DNA of 64,000 nucleotides from Epiperipatus broadwayi (GCA_028023455.1 JAQFVV010006245.1:6009276-6073275); one strand, 5' to 3'; shown: positions 12,851 through 25,259, counted from the stretch's first letter. Notes: generated from the letters alone by a model not told the origin. Translations and numbers: made by a program.

Positions 12851-14798
12851 TTTTTTATTCCCAATCATTTCATTTAGTTGCATGGATTGATGTAATAGAA
12901 AAGTCTTGGCAATATGTGCATATATTACATGACTCCCAATACAAAGAAAGAAAACAAGTATTTGATAAAATATTTTCAAAGATGTTATAATCAATTAATA
13001 AATAAGCATATTTATGTATAAATAATTGCAAGCAAAATTTATTTATCCATTCATAATGATTGAGATTATAAAATCCTTTTTATTTTATTATAACATATAA
13101 ATAGTAGATATCCTTTTGCCATTTGATGATAAATGTTTATAGTAGAACAAAAATTTAAATTGCCTGATTTTTAAAAATTAAAAAATAGGTTTGTTTCATA
13201 ATTACTTAAGAAATACAACTATAGTACAATATTAAAAATATTTAGAGAGCTCATCTTCAATTAATTTTAAAAAAAAGCTTTCAACAACTTCTATCAATAT
13301 TAGAAATTATGAACTAATGCACATTTAATAATACAGGATTGTTTCAGGACTGTAAATTATATCTTAATAAGATGTGCAATTGATGAAAAACTTGAGATCA
13401 GTGCAAAAGATTATTTTAAAGATAATATTTTATATAAATTGGAGCTTCTATATTATTAAATGCTAATGCATCAATACCAATAAAAGGCAATTTTTATTCT
13501 TGATCATTTAAATGCAAAAGCCCAAATTATAATCCAAAATTATTTGAATAGTGGTAATAACTTTGTGAACTCAAATTATCAGTAAATCAAATGTCAATAA
13601 TGCAATAATGAACCCTTTCTATAGAAAGAAGAATCATTGTATAAAAAAAAAAACTGGATTCACCACAATTAAAATAATGCATCATATAAATTAAGTTATA
13701 GTTAGAAGTCAAATTACAAAAGCAATCAATACACATAAACACTATCAGGTTCAAATTATTAGGTAAATTATAAATTAATACACTTAAACATTAGATTTAT
13801 ATATTAAAATATAATCCTACTACCAATGTATGAAGAGAAAATATGATGATCATTCTTTACAAACTATTGCTACTTATGTTAAGCTTCAACAGATAATAAC
13901 ATTAAAATTACCACTTTGAAATTTCAACTTGGTTATATTTCTTAGATATTGAATCCCCTTAAAAAATGTGTTGTGTAATCAAAAAAATTCATTAAAATAA
14001 AAATTTCTGATTTGTTTTTCTGATAATGATAATATTGCATATTAGTCTATGATCTTAAGTTCTTAGATTAACAATAATTCTGAATAAAGAGAAGTAGAAT
14101 ACTTCCGCATGATATCTCTTTTTCTTCATATAAACTTCAAATATTTTTAAAGCATATTGCTAAAAATGAAATAAATATTAATATTAAGTTTGAATACTTT
14201 ACATACACTTATTTTTAATAATAAAAAGCATTTTAAAATGTAACTATATCATTACATCAGTATAGAAGTGGTATATGGCAATACACAAAAAAAGTAATCA
14301 TTTAGCATTTCCTTTTTTTGGCTGCATTATTAAATTTAAATATCAGTATTATAATTATTAATTTTAATACCTTATATCTTTTTATAGCAAAGATTAAAAA
14401 TTTCATTTTTATATACGTATTCCTTTATGTTTACATTTGATTTAAACTTTATCTTTAATTTTTCTTAAAGCAAATCTTTTTTTAATTAATCCCTGAATTA
14501 AGTTAATAAAAGCATGGGCTCTTAGCAGTTAGGAAGATTAATTAAGAGATACATATTGAAATGTTTTTACTTTAATTTTGTTTTCAAATATGTACATATA
14601 CTAAATTATTTATTGAACTTTGTTTAATGGGTGTAGATTCGAGAATAAATAACAAAATGTTACTTAAGTAAATGATACTGCATTCTAAACACAAATTACA
14701 GTTTACTTAATCATGAAAAGTTAGATATAACTGTCATAATTTTATTTGGATGATAAAAATTTTCAAATCCTATCAGACAAATAAAATCTATTCTATTA
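12851..14798. other. AT-rich DNA without recognised genes
   Basis: No coding or repeat structure recognised apart from A/T-rich low complexity. Confidence 0.4.
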
Positions 14799-14843
14799 AA
14801 AAAGCCATATGTTGCTTTAAAAGGGAACATATGGCTTTTTTAT
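14799..14843. repeat. Perfect 16-bp-stem hairpin
   Basis: AAAAAAGCCATATGTT and its reverse complement AACATATGGCTTTTTT are separated by about a dozen bases. Weaker inverted similarity (CAGACAAATAAA / TTTATTTGCCTG) lies just outside. It may be a tiny MITE or an internally deleted foldback element. No function can be read from it. Confidence 0.5.
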
Positions 14844-15239
14844 TTGCCTGAGTAATAAAATGAATGTAAAACTTCACAGTAATATAGATATTTTGAAGGC
14901 AATTGCTTTCTGCTTGCAGTCAATTTAGATTTTTTTGAAATGTTGAAATTAATATATGGACAAATGAAATAATACTCTTATATTTAACAATGATACTTTT
15001 AGCAGATGAAGGGAGTAAATTTGATTATTTTTTAAACAATAATATAAACTTGCTAACATTAAGATTGGTCTTTGTAATTTTAAAAATGAAGAAATTTTAA
15101 AATATATGTTTGTTTCAAATCCATTAAAATACTTAACAATTATAAGGATTTATGAAGAACAATATTTGTCTTTAAGGATATTTATAAAAATGAGAGGATA
15201 GAAATAGCTAAAAAATATTGGCATGAAGATCATTATTAT

Positions 15240-15700
15240 TCCTCCCATTAAAAATACTTCCAAATATATTACTGAAAAAATTACTTCCAGTTATAAATGA
15301 ATGGTTATCAATGATAGTGCAATTTTAGGAAATAAAAACACTATAAATATATTTTTTGTTGTCAAGCAAATGAAAATGATTTATATTGCTTTTATTGATT
15401 TAATCAAGAAAATGATCCAGTAATTGAGATTTGTGGCAATTTTTAAACATAGATGTTCATGGAAGTTTGTTCATATTATGAAACTACTACATCAAAGTTT
15501 GAAGAAGTACTATATTAATGATAGCGGAAAATCTAAGATATCTGAAATGAAAACTGGTGCTAACATGGATATGCACTAACTATAACTTTATTTCCTATTT
15601 TTATGACAATGCTGATTTTAAAGAGTTTAAAGACAGTTTCATAAAGCAGCATCAATGTTTAATATAAGACTGATGTTTGAGTTTTTAATTTAAATAAATT
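15240..15700 (+). pseudogene. Decayed non-LTR retrotransposon RT fragment
   Basis: In shifting plus-strand frames, FVVKQMKMIYIAFIDLIKKM (15,355-15,414) matches the RT block usually read as RQLQEKC..LYIAFIDLTKAFD. KFVHIMKLLHQSLKK and SEMKTGA (about 15,468-15,565) match the next block, which ends in the V(K)QG region. The upstream piece 15,240-15,340 fits the preceding ILPxxQxGF region poorly. It belongs to a LINE lineage different from the RTE copies elsewhere in the window. Frameshifts and stops are frequent. Sequence to about 16,150 may be its eroded 3' half. Confidence 0.5.
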
Positions 15701-18060
15701 AAAAGCAAAAAATATGAAAACTTTATAATCTTGATTCCTAAATTTTTAATATGCTGAATTACGTTATCTTACAACTCAAAAAAAAAAAAAGAATAATCTA
15801 CAGAATGTTCTTAAAATTCATAACATAATGGATAAATTTGTTTACTAAAAATCTAAGTGTTTTATTAGACAATGATGAAAAAAATATCTTCAGCAACTTA
15901 TAACTTGAATCATTATCTGAAAATGTGAAATAGTTTACACTTTTTAAAAAAAATAGAAAAATGGATTTGGATGTTGAAGTGAAGCACAAAATCTAGTGTT
16001 TTACTGTTGTATTTAACAAATTAAGAGATATAATGTTCCATTCTATATTGTGTCAAATTTAGTACATAAAAGTAAAAAGAATCCATATAAACATTAAAAA
16101 AAATTGAAAAATTGATTTAAAGATGCTCAATAATATTGCAAAAAATGTGATAAAAAGATCATAAGACCAATAGATATCTTCCTTACATTGAAAGTAAAGT
16201 AAATAAATAGTAATAGTTTCTATAAAAAATATTTTATTTTATAGTGAAGTTAAGCATGGTTTACATGATTGTTTATGTTATAAAAATTATTATAAAGTTA
16301 CTCTAAAAAATTGCAATATCAATATGAACAAGGAAAGAATATAAACTATCAGAAATAAAGAGTTTCTGTTTGTAGTTCATGGAATTGTTTATACAGAATT
16401 GCAAAATTCATTTTATTCATTGCTTCTATCTTTTTTTTTTTAAAGTGTCAAGAAGAACATATTCATTAATACATATCTAATAATAATAATATAAATACAG
16501 AAATAGTAATTTTATGACTAATCTCTTAGTTAAGATAGGATAATAATAAGGGGGCTCAATTTAGAAATAGGAAGATAAATAAGATTTATATAGATTTTAT
16601 ATAAAAAATATATGTATGAGAAAATTTCAGAGAAAAGAGAGGCAGAACGATTTACTAGGGTTTATAATAACAAAATAATTTGTTTAAAAAACTATATGTG
16701 CATCTGTGTACTTGTTTGTATAAAAAAATTCACAGCATATAAAACACATATTCATATTTGAAAATTAAAATTATGGGTGGAACCAATTTTCTTAGTTAAA
16801 ATTTTTATTAAAGACATTTTAAATTTGATAACCCTCATAAGATATAAAAGTTATGGTTCAAATTAGATGTTTGAGCCTATATTATGAAAAAATGATGAAA
16901 CCTTAAGAGTATTCTGTAAATTAAAATTGTTGATTACTTTAAGTGAAATGAAATAATTTAAATTTGCTCTAGAATTTTCTTTTATTATTTTCCATTAGCT
17001 GAAACAAACTCTGGAATCTTTCTGAATTTTGATACAACTTGCCAATGAAATATATACCAAAAGAATGAAGTCATTTAAACTGTATTATTTCATCATTCCT
17101 TAACTGAAAGATCTGAAAAAAATAAAATACTATTTGCCAAAGATAAATTTGAAAATATTAAATTTCAATTCTCCAAATAACTATGTCAATAGCTCCAATC
17201 TAAATTTAACCATGAGTCTGGAAATCTGCAAATGCCACAATTCTCAGGCTGCAAACTGTCATACAAATCTTAATAATGGCTAGTTTCAAATCAGATAAAT
17301 AATGCAAAAAGCAATTCCATCACTTTCATACTCTGAAAAGAAAATCATTGTTTCTTAAAAAAGATATTGAAATAGAAAGCTCTAACAATATGATCAATTA
17401 TTGAAATCAAACATATTTCATTTCAAAGAAGTGTTGTATATGTACATAATCAAATCTATGATCAGATTTTCTGTTTCTGTTAATAAAATCAGCTATCATC
17501 TAACACCCACAGAATTGACTATATACTTTTCTTAAAGATAAAATTATCTCATTGTTAAATCATATTATTTTTATTTTAGATTACAATTGATTTTATAGTA
17601 GAATTATTGTTTAATACCTCATATTTTAATATATTTAATCAAATTTTCATAATGATTTTATTATTATTTTTTGAATATAAAGAATATTCAGCAGATAACA
17701 TTTAAATAATGTTCCTTTTTAATAAGAGTAGAGAAATATGTGGCTCATATAACAATAGCATCAAACTTAAAATTTATAAGCCAAATTAAAAACATAATTG
17801 CAGAAATAAGCAAATAAATTATGGAAGTTTACAATTAATGAAGGCAAATATATTCATTAATCTTACAACAAGTTACAAAAATATCATTACTATCAAAATA
17901 TTTCATTATATAAATTTCAAAAATGCTTTATATATTAAATATTGAGAATATTAATAGATTTAAATGTAATCAATTTAAAAATTTAGGTATATCAAATTAA
18001 TATTAATATCATCTACGTTTTTTATTATTTTTTACAATGCTATTTTACAACCCACTAGAT
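15701..18060. other. AT-rich DNA without recognised genes
   Basis: Mostly low-complexity A/T sequence. The first 450 bp may be the eroded end of the LINE fragment. A more complex block at about 17,150-17,340 showed no convincing similarity. Confidence 0.35.
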
Positions 18061-18192
18061 GGTTTCGATTGTCCCAGCAACCTTCATCAGAACTATAACA
18101 AACACAATACAAATAAACATGAACATATAATTTTACATTTTATATATATAAATATATTCTATCTTATAATCATTATTTATATACCTACATAA

Positions 18193-18203
18193 ATCTTTAT
18201 ATA
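18193..18203. repeat. Target-site duplication, left copy (RTE 1)
   Basis: ATCTTTATATA, identical to 20,093-20,103, flanks the rearranged RTE insertion and fixes its limits. Confidence 0.8.
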
Positions 18204-18848
18204 AAACTGATAAAAGGCGGATAGGTCTGTAATTTCTAATATCTTCTTTATTATCTTTTTAAAATATTAATATTAATACTGAATTCTTCCAATCATCTGG
18301 TACATCTTTATCATTTAAACAGTTGGTATATAACTTTGCTAAAAAAATTCTATTTCTTCACTTGCTTCTTTTAATATATCAATTATAATTCCATCATTAC
18401 CTGGAGACTTGCCTTTCTTCATAAATTTAATTGTATGTCGCACTTCTTCATTTAAAATTCTGGGCAATGTGGAAGATATAATAGATATAGAAGGTACTTG
18501 TTCTTTACTACTATATAATTCTTGATAGTCAAATCTTCCGCCCATTTAATGATGTCATCTCTCTTTTTAGTAATAATTCCAACTTTTTTTCTTATTGCAG
18601 ATATAAATTTCCTATCAATACTAAAATGTTGTTTTACACTCTTGAGAATTTTATTCTCTTCAACAGCTTTCCTTGCTAGTTCACAGTTATATTTTCTTAT
18701 ATCATTTTAAACTCTTTTCCCACCATTTTACAAAATTCGAGATACTCAATCCTTTTTAATGCATCATTTTTGTATATCTTCATATTCCTTCTTTTCTTCA
18801 TAAATTCTCTAGTCTCAGTAGAAATTTTATTGGTCAATTGCTGTTTTA
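18204..18848 (-). mobile_element. RTE LINE 1, inverted 5' segment
   Basis: The minus strand encodes the region between endonuclease and RT of an RTE-type LINE. It starts at the KQQLTNKISTETREF block (18,800-18,848), runs through FISAIRKK, DDIIKWAED and KGKSPGNDGIIIDILKEA (about 18,360-18,440) and ends with DVPDDWKNSVL and NYRPIRLLSVLYK (about 18,206-18,300). It is the piece that should precede the plus-strand RT segment next to it, but inverted. The phrase LLSVLYK is present in both segments, so the inversion joint has about 20 bp of overlap. This is the expected product of twin priming during target-primed reverse transcription. Confidence 0.8.
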
Positions 18849-20092
18849 TTTTTTTTCTTTTATCAGTTTTATACAAATTTTTTACCAAGATAATTACAAC
18901 TTGAATACAGAGAACATAGGATTTCCACAGACCAAGAGAACAAGCTGGATTTAAAAGTAGTTTTAGTACAGTAGATCATATCCAGGTATTGAGAGAAGTT
19001 ATAGAAAGGACAAATGAATATGAGTTGCTATTATGATTTGGATTTGCAGATTATGAAAAGGTATTTGATTCTATAAACATTTATTCAGTGATTAAAGCAT
19101 TGAATCATCAAGGTATAAATCCAGGACATTATCATATTTTAAGGAATATTTATAAAAATGCAAAAGCAACAATTAAATTACATAATGATACTATGAAAGT
19201 CAACATTGAGAAGGGTGTAAGATAGGGTGACTCCATATCTTCAAAACTTTTTATAGCAGTGCTAGAAGAAGTATTTTGTGGATTAAAATGGGAAGCTGAA
19301 GGAGTGAAAGTAAATGGAGATTATTTAAGTCATTTAGATTTTGCAGATGATGTAGTTGTTTTTGCAAATAATGCTTTAGAGCTGCAGGAAATGTTGGAGT
19401 TATCAGATGAAAGTAGGACTAATGATAAATGTTAAAAAAACTAAAGTAACGTTTAATGGATTTTTGAAAAATATGAAAATAAAGATTGATTATGATGAGT
19501 TAGAAGTTAACAGCTACAAAAACCTTGGTCAGATTATTAATACAGATGGAAACATAATGGATGAAATTAATCATAGACTTAAACTTGGTTGGAGTGCTTT
19601 TGGTAGAAATAACTCGGTTCTAAAAGGAAATATGCCTATGTGTTTGAAATGGAAGGTTTTTAATAAATGTATTTTACCAGTTCTTACTTATGGATCTGAG
19701 ACTTGGACCCTTAATAGAAGAGCAATACAGAGACTTCAGACCACTCACAGAAGTATGGGGAGATGCATATTGGGAGTAACAAGAAGAGATTGAAAACGCA
19801 ATATATGGGGAAGAGAACAAACAAGTGTTACTAACCTCATTGAAAAAATTAAATGACTGAAGTGGAATTGGACTGGATATACTGCTAGAAGAGATGATAA
19901 TAGATGGACAATTGAAATCTTAAACTGGATTCCAAGAGATTGTAAATGACCCAGAAAGAAACTACATGTGAGATGGATGGATGAAATAAGAAAGTGTGCA
20001 GGGGTGATGTGGAGAAGAGAAGCTAAAGATCGGAGATGGATTGAACTTGGAGAAACCTTCATCCTGTAGTGGATTGATAATGGTTGATGATG
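18849..20092 (+). mobile_element. RTE LINE 1, RT and 3' end
   Basis: RT domain in order: LSVLYKFFTKIITT (18,855), PREQAGFKSSFSTVDHIQVL (18,938-), FADYEKVFDSINIYSVIKAL, the KGVRxGDSIS block (a Q codon is a stop) and HLDFADDVVVF with the catalytic FADD at 19,339-19,350. The thumb and C-terminal domain follow: KVFNKCILPVLTYGSETWTL, RSMGRCILGVTRRD, then WNWTGYTARRDDNRWT, HVRWMDEIRKCAG and the end near 20,080. The 3' end is GGATTGATAATGGTTGATGA, a short TGA-repeat tail typical of RTE, instead of poly-A. Stops near 19,037, 19,225, 19,791 and 19,852 kill the frame. The neighbouring inverted segment and TSDs show both belong to one insertion. Confidence 0.88.
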
Positions 20093-20103
20093 ATCTTTAT
20101 ATA
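20093..20103. repeat. Target-site duplication, right copy (RTE 1)
   Basis: ATCTTTATATA, the same 11 bp as at 18,193-18,203, directly after the TGATGATG tail. Confidence 0.8.
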
Positions 20104-20520
20104 TTTCTCTATTTAATTATTACCTTTTTATATATTATACAATTTAATCTTTTTTATATATTCCATATTTATCAATTAATACTTTCTATAATCATACATA
20201 TATATAGTATTTTTATTTCATTTATTTTTTATTTTATTCAAATACATTATATATTCATATTTTTATATTTTACATTATTATAATTCATTATATTAACATT
20301 CAATATGTATAATTTTCTTTAACCTATAATATATTTTTTAATATATTTTTTATATCTACCTTCTCCAAATCTTAACTGCTAAATTCGAACTTTTAAATTT
20401 TACAGATATATTTTAGGATTATATCCATAATTTTTATATAATTTAAATAAAGGAATGATACATGTAATATAGATAAAAGTGTAGCTCAATTACAAAAGAA
20501 TCAATTTATTAAATTATATA
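20104..20520. other. AT-rich DNA, no gene
   Basis: T-rich low-complexity sequence with no supported feature. Confidence 0.4.
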
Positions 20521-20523
20521 TAG

Positions 20524-20548
20524 TGTAACGGGCACATACGCCGTTACA
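20524..20548. repeat. Short hairpin with LTR-like ends
   Basis: TGTAACGG and CCGTTACA are perfect inverted repeats with a 9-bp loop. TGTAACG/CGTTACA are also the exact LTR ends of the element at 51.9 kb, so this may be the edge of a related LTR. No opposite LTR end was found. Confidence 0.4.
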
Positions 20549-22429
20549 TTATTTTTTTTTAAAATTAAACATGAAAAATAAAAGTTCGCAAATAAAAACT
20601 TCTTTTTTAAGAATTAAAAATTGAAAATTAAAAATCATTTAAACTCTAATATATAAAATCGCATAGATGAAAAATTATTAAAAGAAAACTATTAAGAAAA
20701 AAGAAAAAGTACTAAATATTAAGAAAATGACTTAAAAGATTTAAAGATAAAAATATATCTTTAAGAATATACAATAAATTAATTAATGCTATTGAAAATG
20801 GAAATGATTATTTTAATTAGTCCAAGTAAGCTAGCCCTTGGGCATTTCAAAATGTATAAGCAAAGGTCAGATAGGGGAAAAAACAATAGAAGCTAATAGC
20901 CAATAAAAGAAATCCCTTAGAAAACGGACCTCAACGAAAGGGTCATCATCATCATGATGTAATGTTGAGTTAATCTGTAAAATTAATATAAAAATAAAAA
21001 GTTTGGAAATAAATTTTAGTGAAGAAAGAGCTGAAAGAGAAGACAGAGATGTGACTATATGTGTTAGTGCAGAGAGAGTTGAAGGAGAAGGGATTGAAAA
21101 GACACACTCTTCAATCCCTTCAGTTTTGCTAAAAGGAAAAGAAATGACATCGTTTTTCCTATATTGAGGACCACAGGACATCAGGGGAATTAACGCTGGC
21201 TCCAAATGGCAAGCAACTGCTAAGCATGGATTTTTAAAACACTAAGAACTCTAACTATTAAACTTTAATTCTAAAAAAGAAATTTTTCCAGAATGTTAAA
21301 ACCTTAAGAACATTAGTTAATTAATCAACACTAAGTATAAACTTTCCCAGTATTTAAATTATTGCAATAGAAATTCCTATCTGACCAAACTTAATCAGTT
21401 AGTAATAATTGTTTTATTGAATGTATTATTATTTTTTGTAAATCATTTCCATTAATTTATTTTTTCTGTTCTTTTAAGTTTTTATTATGATTTTTTTTTT
21501 CTTTTAAATAGCTTATATAAATGTTAAATTTAAGTCGGGCGTGAATATCTGCATAGATTTGTAAAGTTATATATATTAGTTTAAGGGAGGGTAATTTTAG
21601 ATTATTTGTTTCGTAGTTAAATTGGGTCAATGGATTGAATATATTGGTGTAATTAGTAGATGTAGTATGAGATTCGCTACGTGTAGGATCATATCATACA
21701 CCGCACACCCCCTTTTTGCCTATGGAATGGGATAGTAAGACGGAAAACGCAGTCCCTTCCTATGAAGGTTTTTTTTTTATTGCTCTTCTCATCAAACAGA
21801 TGTAGTATTCCTGTCTGGACGAGAGTCAATGTCTTCTATTAACCATGCTGTTCAGATGTGCATTCCTGGCAATATGGTATTTGTGCTGTCGTATTCATGA
21901 TGCATTGAATATATCGATATATCAGATAGATTGGCGTTGGTTTGACTGCAAATTTTTGGCCTAAGGTTAAATAAGGGATAGAATTTTTTTTTTTCAAATG
22001 CAATCTATGTAGTCTATTCATACTCGCCTCTAATAAATATTAAACTCATCTGTGCGAACTTTTAAAATAAAATAAAAACAGTTAAATTGTAAATTAAAAT
22101 CTAAAGTAAAATAAGTTATAATGTTTTGTAAAAAATAAAAGTTAGACTAAAATAATAATGCTAAAATTTATATATATTAAATAAATGTTTGTGTGTGTTA
22201 TTACTGGCAGTGGCTTCTTTTATTTTTTTAATATTGAAATATTTTTAGATAAGAATTCATATTTTATAAATCTCTGCGTCTCACTGAGCTAGTGGCAATG
22301 GGCTGATGGTCGGAATAAAAATATATGTAAAATAAGATCTTAACAGCACGTATCTGCCTACTCTATAAATTTTCTAGGTTCAAGGAGCCTAGTGGTGCTC
22401 TGTATGGCAGATACGTTAAGACTCCATTC
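20549..22429. other. Unexplained higher-complexity region
   Basis: Contains blocks of mixed base composition (20,820-21,230; 21,530-22,030; 22,260-22,430) among AT-rich DNA. A 12-bp perfect stem GAAGGGATTGAA / TTCAATCCCTTC lies at 21,087-21,121 with an 11-nt loop. CTTAAC..GTATCTGCC and GGCAGATACGTTAAG (22,339-22,430) form another inverted pair. No protein similarity was convincing. Solo-LTR or untranslated retroelement sequence is the most likely content. Confidence 0.3.
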
Positions 22430-22918
22430 TTTCGGACCGTTATAAAAGTTTATGAATATAATCCTAAAACTATTAAAAATATATTTTTTAATTGTAAAAC
22501 ATCTATAGTGGGTGATAAAATTTCTAAGGAAAATAATGGTATTGACAATAGTAATAATGATTCAAATAAAAAATAGATACTTTCATATTATCCTAGGATT
22601 TATAATACAGTGAGATATAACAAAAATTATATTGAGAAGAATATAAATATTGGATGGTCAAATAGTAAAAATCTCAATCAATTAATAAGTAATTATAAGT
22701 TAAGGGATGATATACAGTATAAAAAAAAGGTAATTGTATATAAAATTATATGGAAAAATTGTAAAATGACTTATTTTGGACATACTGGAAAACAATTGGA
22801 GGTAAAAGCCAAAGAACATAATAATGCAATTAATAAAAGATATGATAAATCTGCATTATACATTCATTACTTAAAATATAGGAATAGAATAGATGTACAA
22901 AAAGTATTAAACCTTTAA
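22430..22918 (+). pseudogene. Penelope-like element 3, GIY-YIG end
   Basis: Two nearly contiguous plus frames give FFRTVIKVYEYNPKTIKNIF (linker), then KKVIVYKIIWKNC (GIY block), MTYFGHTGKQLEVKAKEHNN (YIG block; the usual YIGxTGRxLxxRxxEH is clearly visible) and SALYIHYLKYRNRIDV (the SALxxHxxxxxHxIDW end of this nuclease type). No RT is seen upstream, so it is the 3' end of a 5'-truncated element. Its GIY-YIG sequence differs clearly from that of elements 1, 2 and 4, so it is another family. One stop at about 22,574 separates the linker and nuclease frames. Confidence 0.7.
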
Positions 22919-23367
22919 ATTAAATCAAAGATCAAAAAAAAAGACAAATATATAAAACATTATATTAAAAATAATTTAAATAATTGTATGAATATTTATA
23001 AGATTTCTATAAATTTGGTTAATTAAATATTAATGGAAATTATTTTATAATTACTGGATTTATATAGGAGGGTTTTGACTTGTTTTAATGATTTATATTG
23101 TTATTTGTTTGTTTCATTGTTGAACACTAGATAGTTTTATGTCTGAAATAATTCATTAACATTAAATAGATTATTAACATTTGAAAAGAGCACCAACTGA
23201 AAAAGACTTTTGTGTAATAATAATTATCAATATTTATATAGCTGTTATAAAGAATTTACTATTTTCTGATTGTTATTAAAGGTAATAAAAATATAGTAAA
23301 AATTTTAAAGAAAGAAAATATTATGAAACATTATATATACAAAAAAAACATAGATAAATGCTTTAAT
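22919..23367. other. AT-rich DNA, no gene
   Basis: Possible 3' flank of the Penelope remnant; nothing else recognised. Confidence 0.35.
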
Positions 23368-23725
23368 ATGGTCAATGATTCGATAAAATTGGGAGGAAAA
23401 TGATCATTGTTACATAATTGGAAGCTGTAATATGCAGGAATGTATAGGTATGTATATATTTATACGTATTGATAGTATAAGATAGGAATTGTCTATTGAT
23501 TGGTAGATAGTAGTTACAAGTTAGAAAAAGATGAATAAGAGAATGTAAAATGGTCAATTGTTTGATAAAATTGGGAAGGAAATTATCAATAATAGAAAAT
23601 AAAAAGTTGTAATATATATGAATGTATATGTGTTGATAGTATGAAGGGAGTAGTTTATTTGATGATAGATAGTAAGCATAAGAAAGAAAAATATTGAGAA
23701 AATGTATAATGGATGTATACATATG
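23368..23725. repeat. Tandem duplication, about 182-bp unit, two copies
   Basis: ATGGTCAATGATTCGATAAA at 23,368 recurs as ATGGTCAATTGTTTGATAAA at 23,550, and the following text (AAATTGGGA.GGAAA, TGTATAT, TTGATAGTAT, TAGATAGTA) repeats in the same order. Divergence is substantial, so the duplication is old. Confidence 0.65.
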
Positions 23726-24001
23726 TGTAAATTTAAAATAATAATAATATTCTTTATTTTTTCATGGGTTTGAGTGTATAAAGCTGTAGAACGTTTACTG
23801 TCGCATGATTAATTTTAAAAAATGCATCTTCAAAAGTTCATTTGCGAACGAAAATCAATTTGATGATATTAAATTAAATTGTATACAAACCAGCTGTCTA
23901 TTATTTTGAGTTATGTATAATTCAATTAAGTGATGTATTTATAAATATATCTGGATATTCAACCACATTAATACTAATATAAAAAGGAAAACTAGATCAG
24001 A

Positions 24002-24422
24002 GTTTAAATATGTTTATTAAATTATTAGCACCAAATATACTTTTGACACTTTTGAGTCATATTCATGGTTATTCTGCTTAAAATCCATTTTCTGCTGATT
24101 TTAATATTATTTGTTCTCTGGTTCATTGCATATTCATTTTTTTGTAATGAACCATGCCTCTTGGATTTTTTATTTTCAATCGTTTCGCTCTTTGCACATT
24201 ATTTTAATACAACTTGAATCAAAACTATGATCATGTTCTCTTTTGTGATTGTAAAAGACTGATGTATTAGCGGCATTGGTTTTTGTCTGTGACTTTTCAT
24301 ACATTAGAGAATGCTGTGTCATTCTTATTTTAACATTAACCTTGGTCTTATCATAGTATGAATATGATGCAAAAGAGTGAAAAGTATACTTCATGTTAAT
24401 AATTTAATAAACATATTTAAAC
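24002..24422. mobile_element. Inverted-repeat unit carrying a Penelope fragment
   Basis: A perfect 26-bp inverted repeat (GTTTAAATATGTTTATTAAA at its start) bounds this 421-bp unit at 24,002-24,027 and 24,397-24,422. Similarity continues inward to about 70 bp per arm at lower identity. It has the shape of a small MITE or foldback element. The interior encodes part of a Penelope GIY-YIG domain on the minus strand (next entry). Confidence 0.55.
24120..24394 (-). pseudogene. Penelope-like element 4, GIY-YIG fragment
   Basis: The minus strand reads YYDKTKVNVKIRMTQHSLMY, a TNAANTSVFYNHKREHDHSF block and IKIMCKERND. These align along their length with YYGESKTNIATRVAQH..., NSIFVEHERATGHSF and VICSERND of Penelope element 2 (61.1 kb). 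Nothing of the RT is left. The start of the frame overlaps the right arm of the inverted-repeat unit around it. Confidence 0.65.
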
Positions 24423-25259
24423 CCTTAGTAATTCTTTATATATAAATATACTCATTTATATAAATGAACATAAAATTTCATAATGTTTAAATTTTATTTC
24501 TTATAATGATCTTGCAACAGGAATGGAGATCTACAGATTACAATTTTTTGAAAATATAACAATGTGAAATCTACTTCTCTATATGGAATTAAAACTAGGA
24601 AAATAACTCAGTGCTTCCTCAAACATTACAAATATTTATCAACAGATGCCTTTTTTAGTATTATGTCAGTATGATAATTAAAAGCAATAATTAAAAAATT
24701 ATGGAAGAAAATCAGACCAAAATGATCTAATTGGAGATTATTATGTCAAAGATAATAATAGTTATGCCAGACATTATTAAAACAAAAATATTGGGGAGAG
24801 CTGTGGTTTGGGTAATCATATGTGCCTCTTTGTAAAAAAATAAATAAATAGTTTTTAAGAGTACCAAATCGGTACAACATATATATAATGATAAACATTT
24901 TAAAAGTAAATATAATGTCATGTGAAATTTACCAAATCTATTTCTAAATAATAAGTGAACTGCCCTCTAGCCGCCAAGCTCAATAACTTTTTACAATATA
25001 TATATTTTAATAATATTAAAACAGAATTTTTTTTAAAATAAAATATCTCCATTAAAAAAACAAAACCACATAATGGCCCTTCAAACAGGCAAATGTTTTA
25101 ATTAAAAATACAAATAAAAAAAATTATAAATATCTTATAAAGTTTGCGATTTATAAGTAAATAGTTCTAATCATAATATGTATACTCATTATTTTTTAAT
25201 AATCTCCAAAAACACAAAATATTAAATAAATTTTGTTGACAAATAAAAAGGTAAGTGAT
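24423..25259. other. AT-rich DNA, no gene
   Basis: No coding or structural feature recognised. Confidence 0.4.

Noticed and set aside
20867-21205. 112-codon minus-strand frame with Ser/Leu-rich repeats
   Set aside because: No domain, no start context or similarity; composition follows the purine-rich plus strand.
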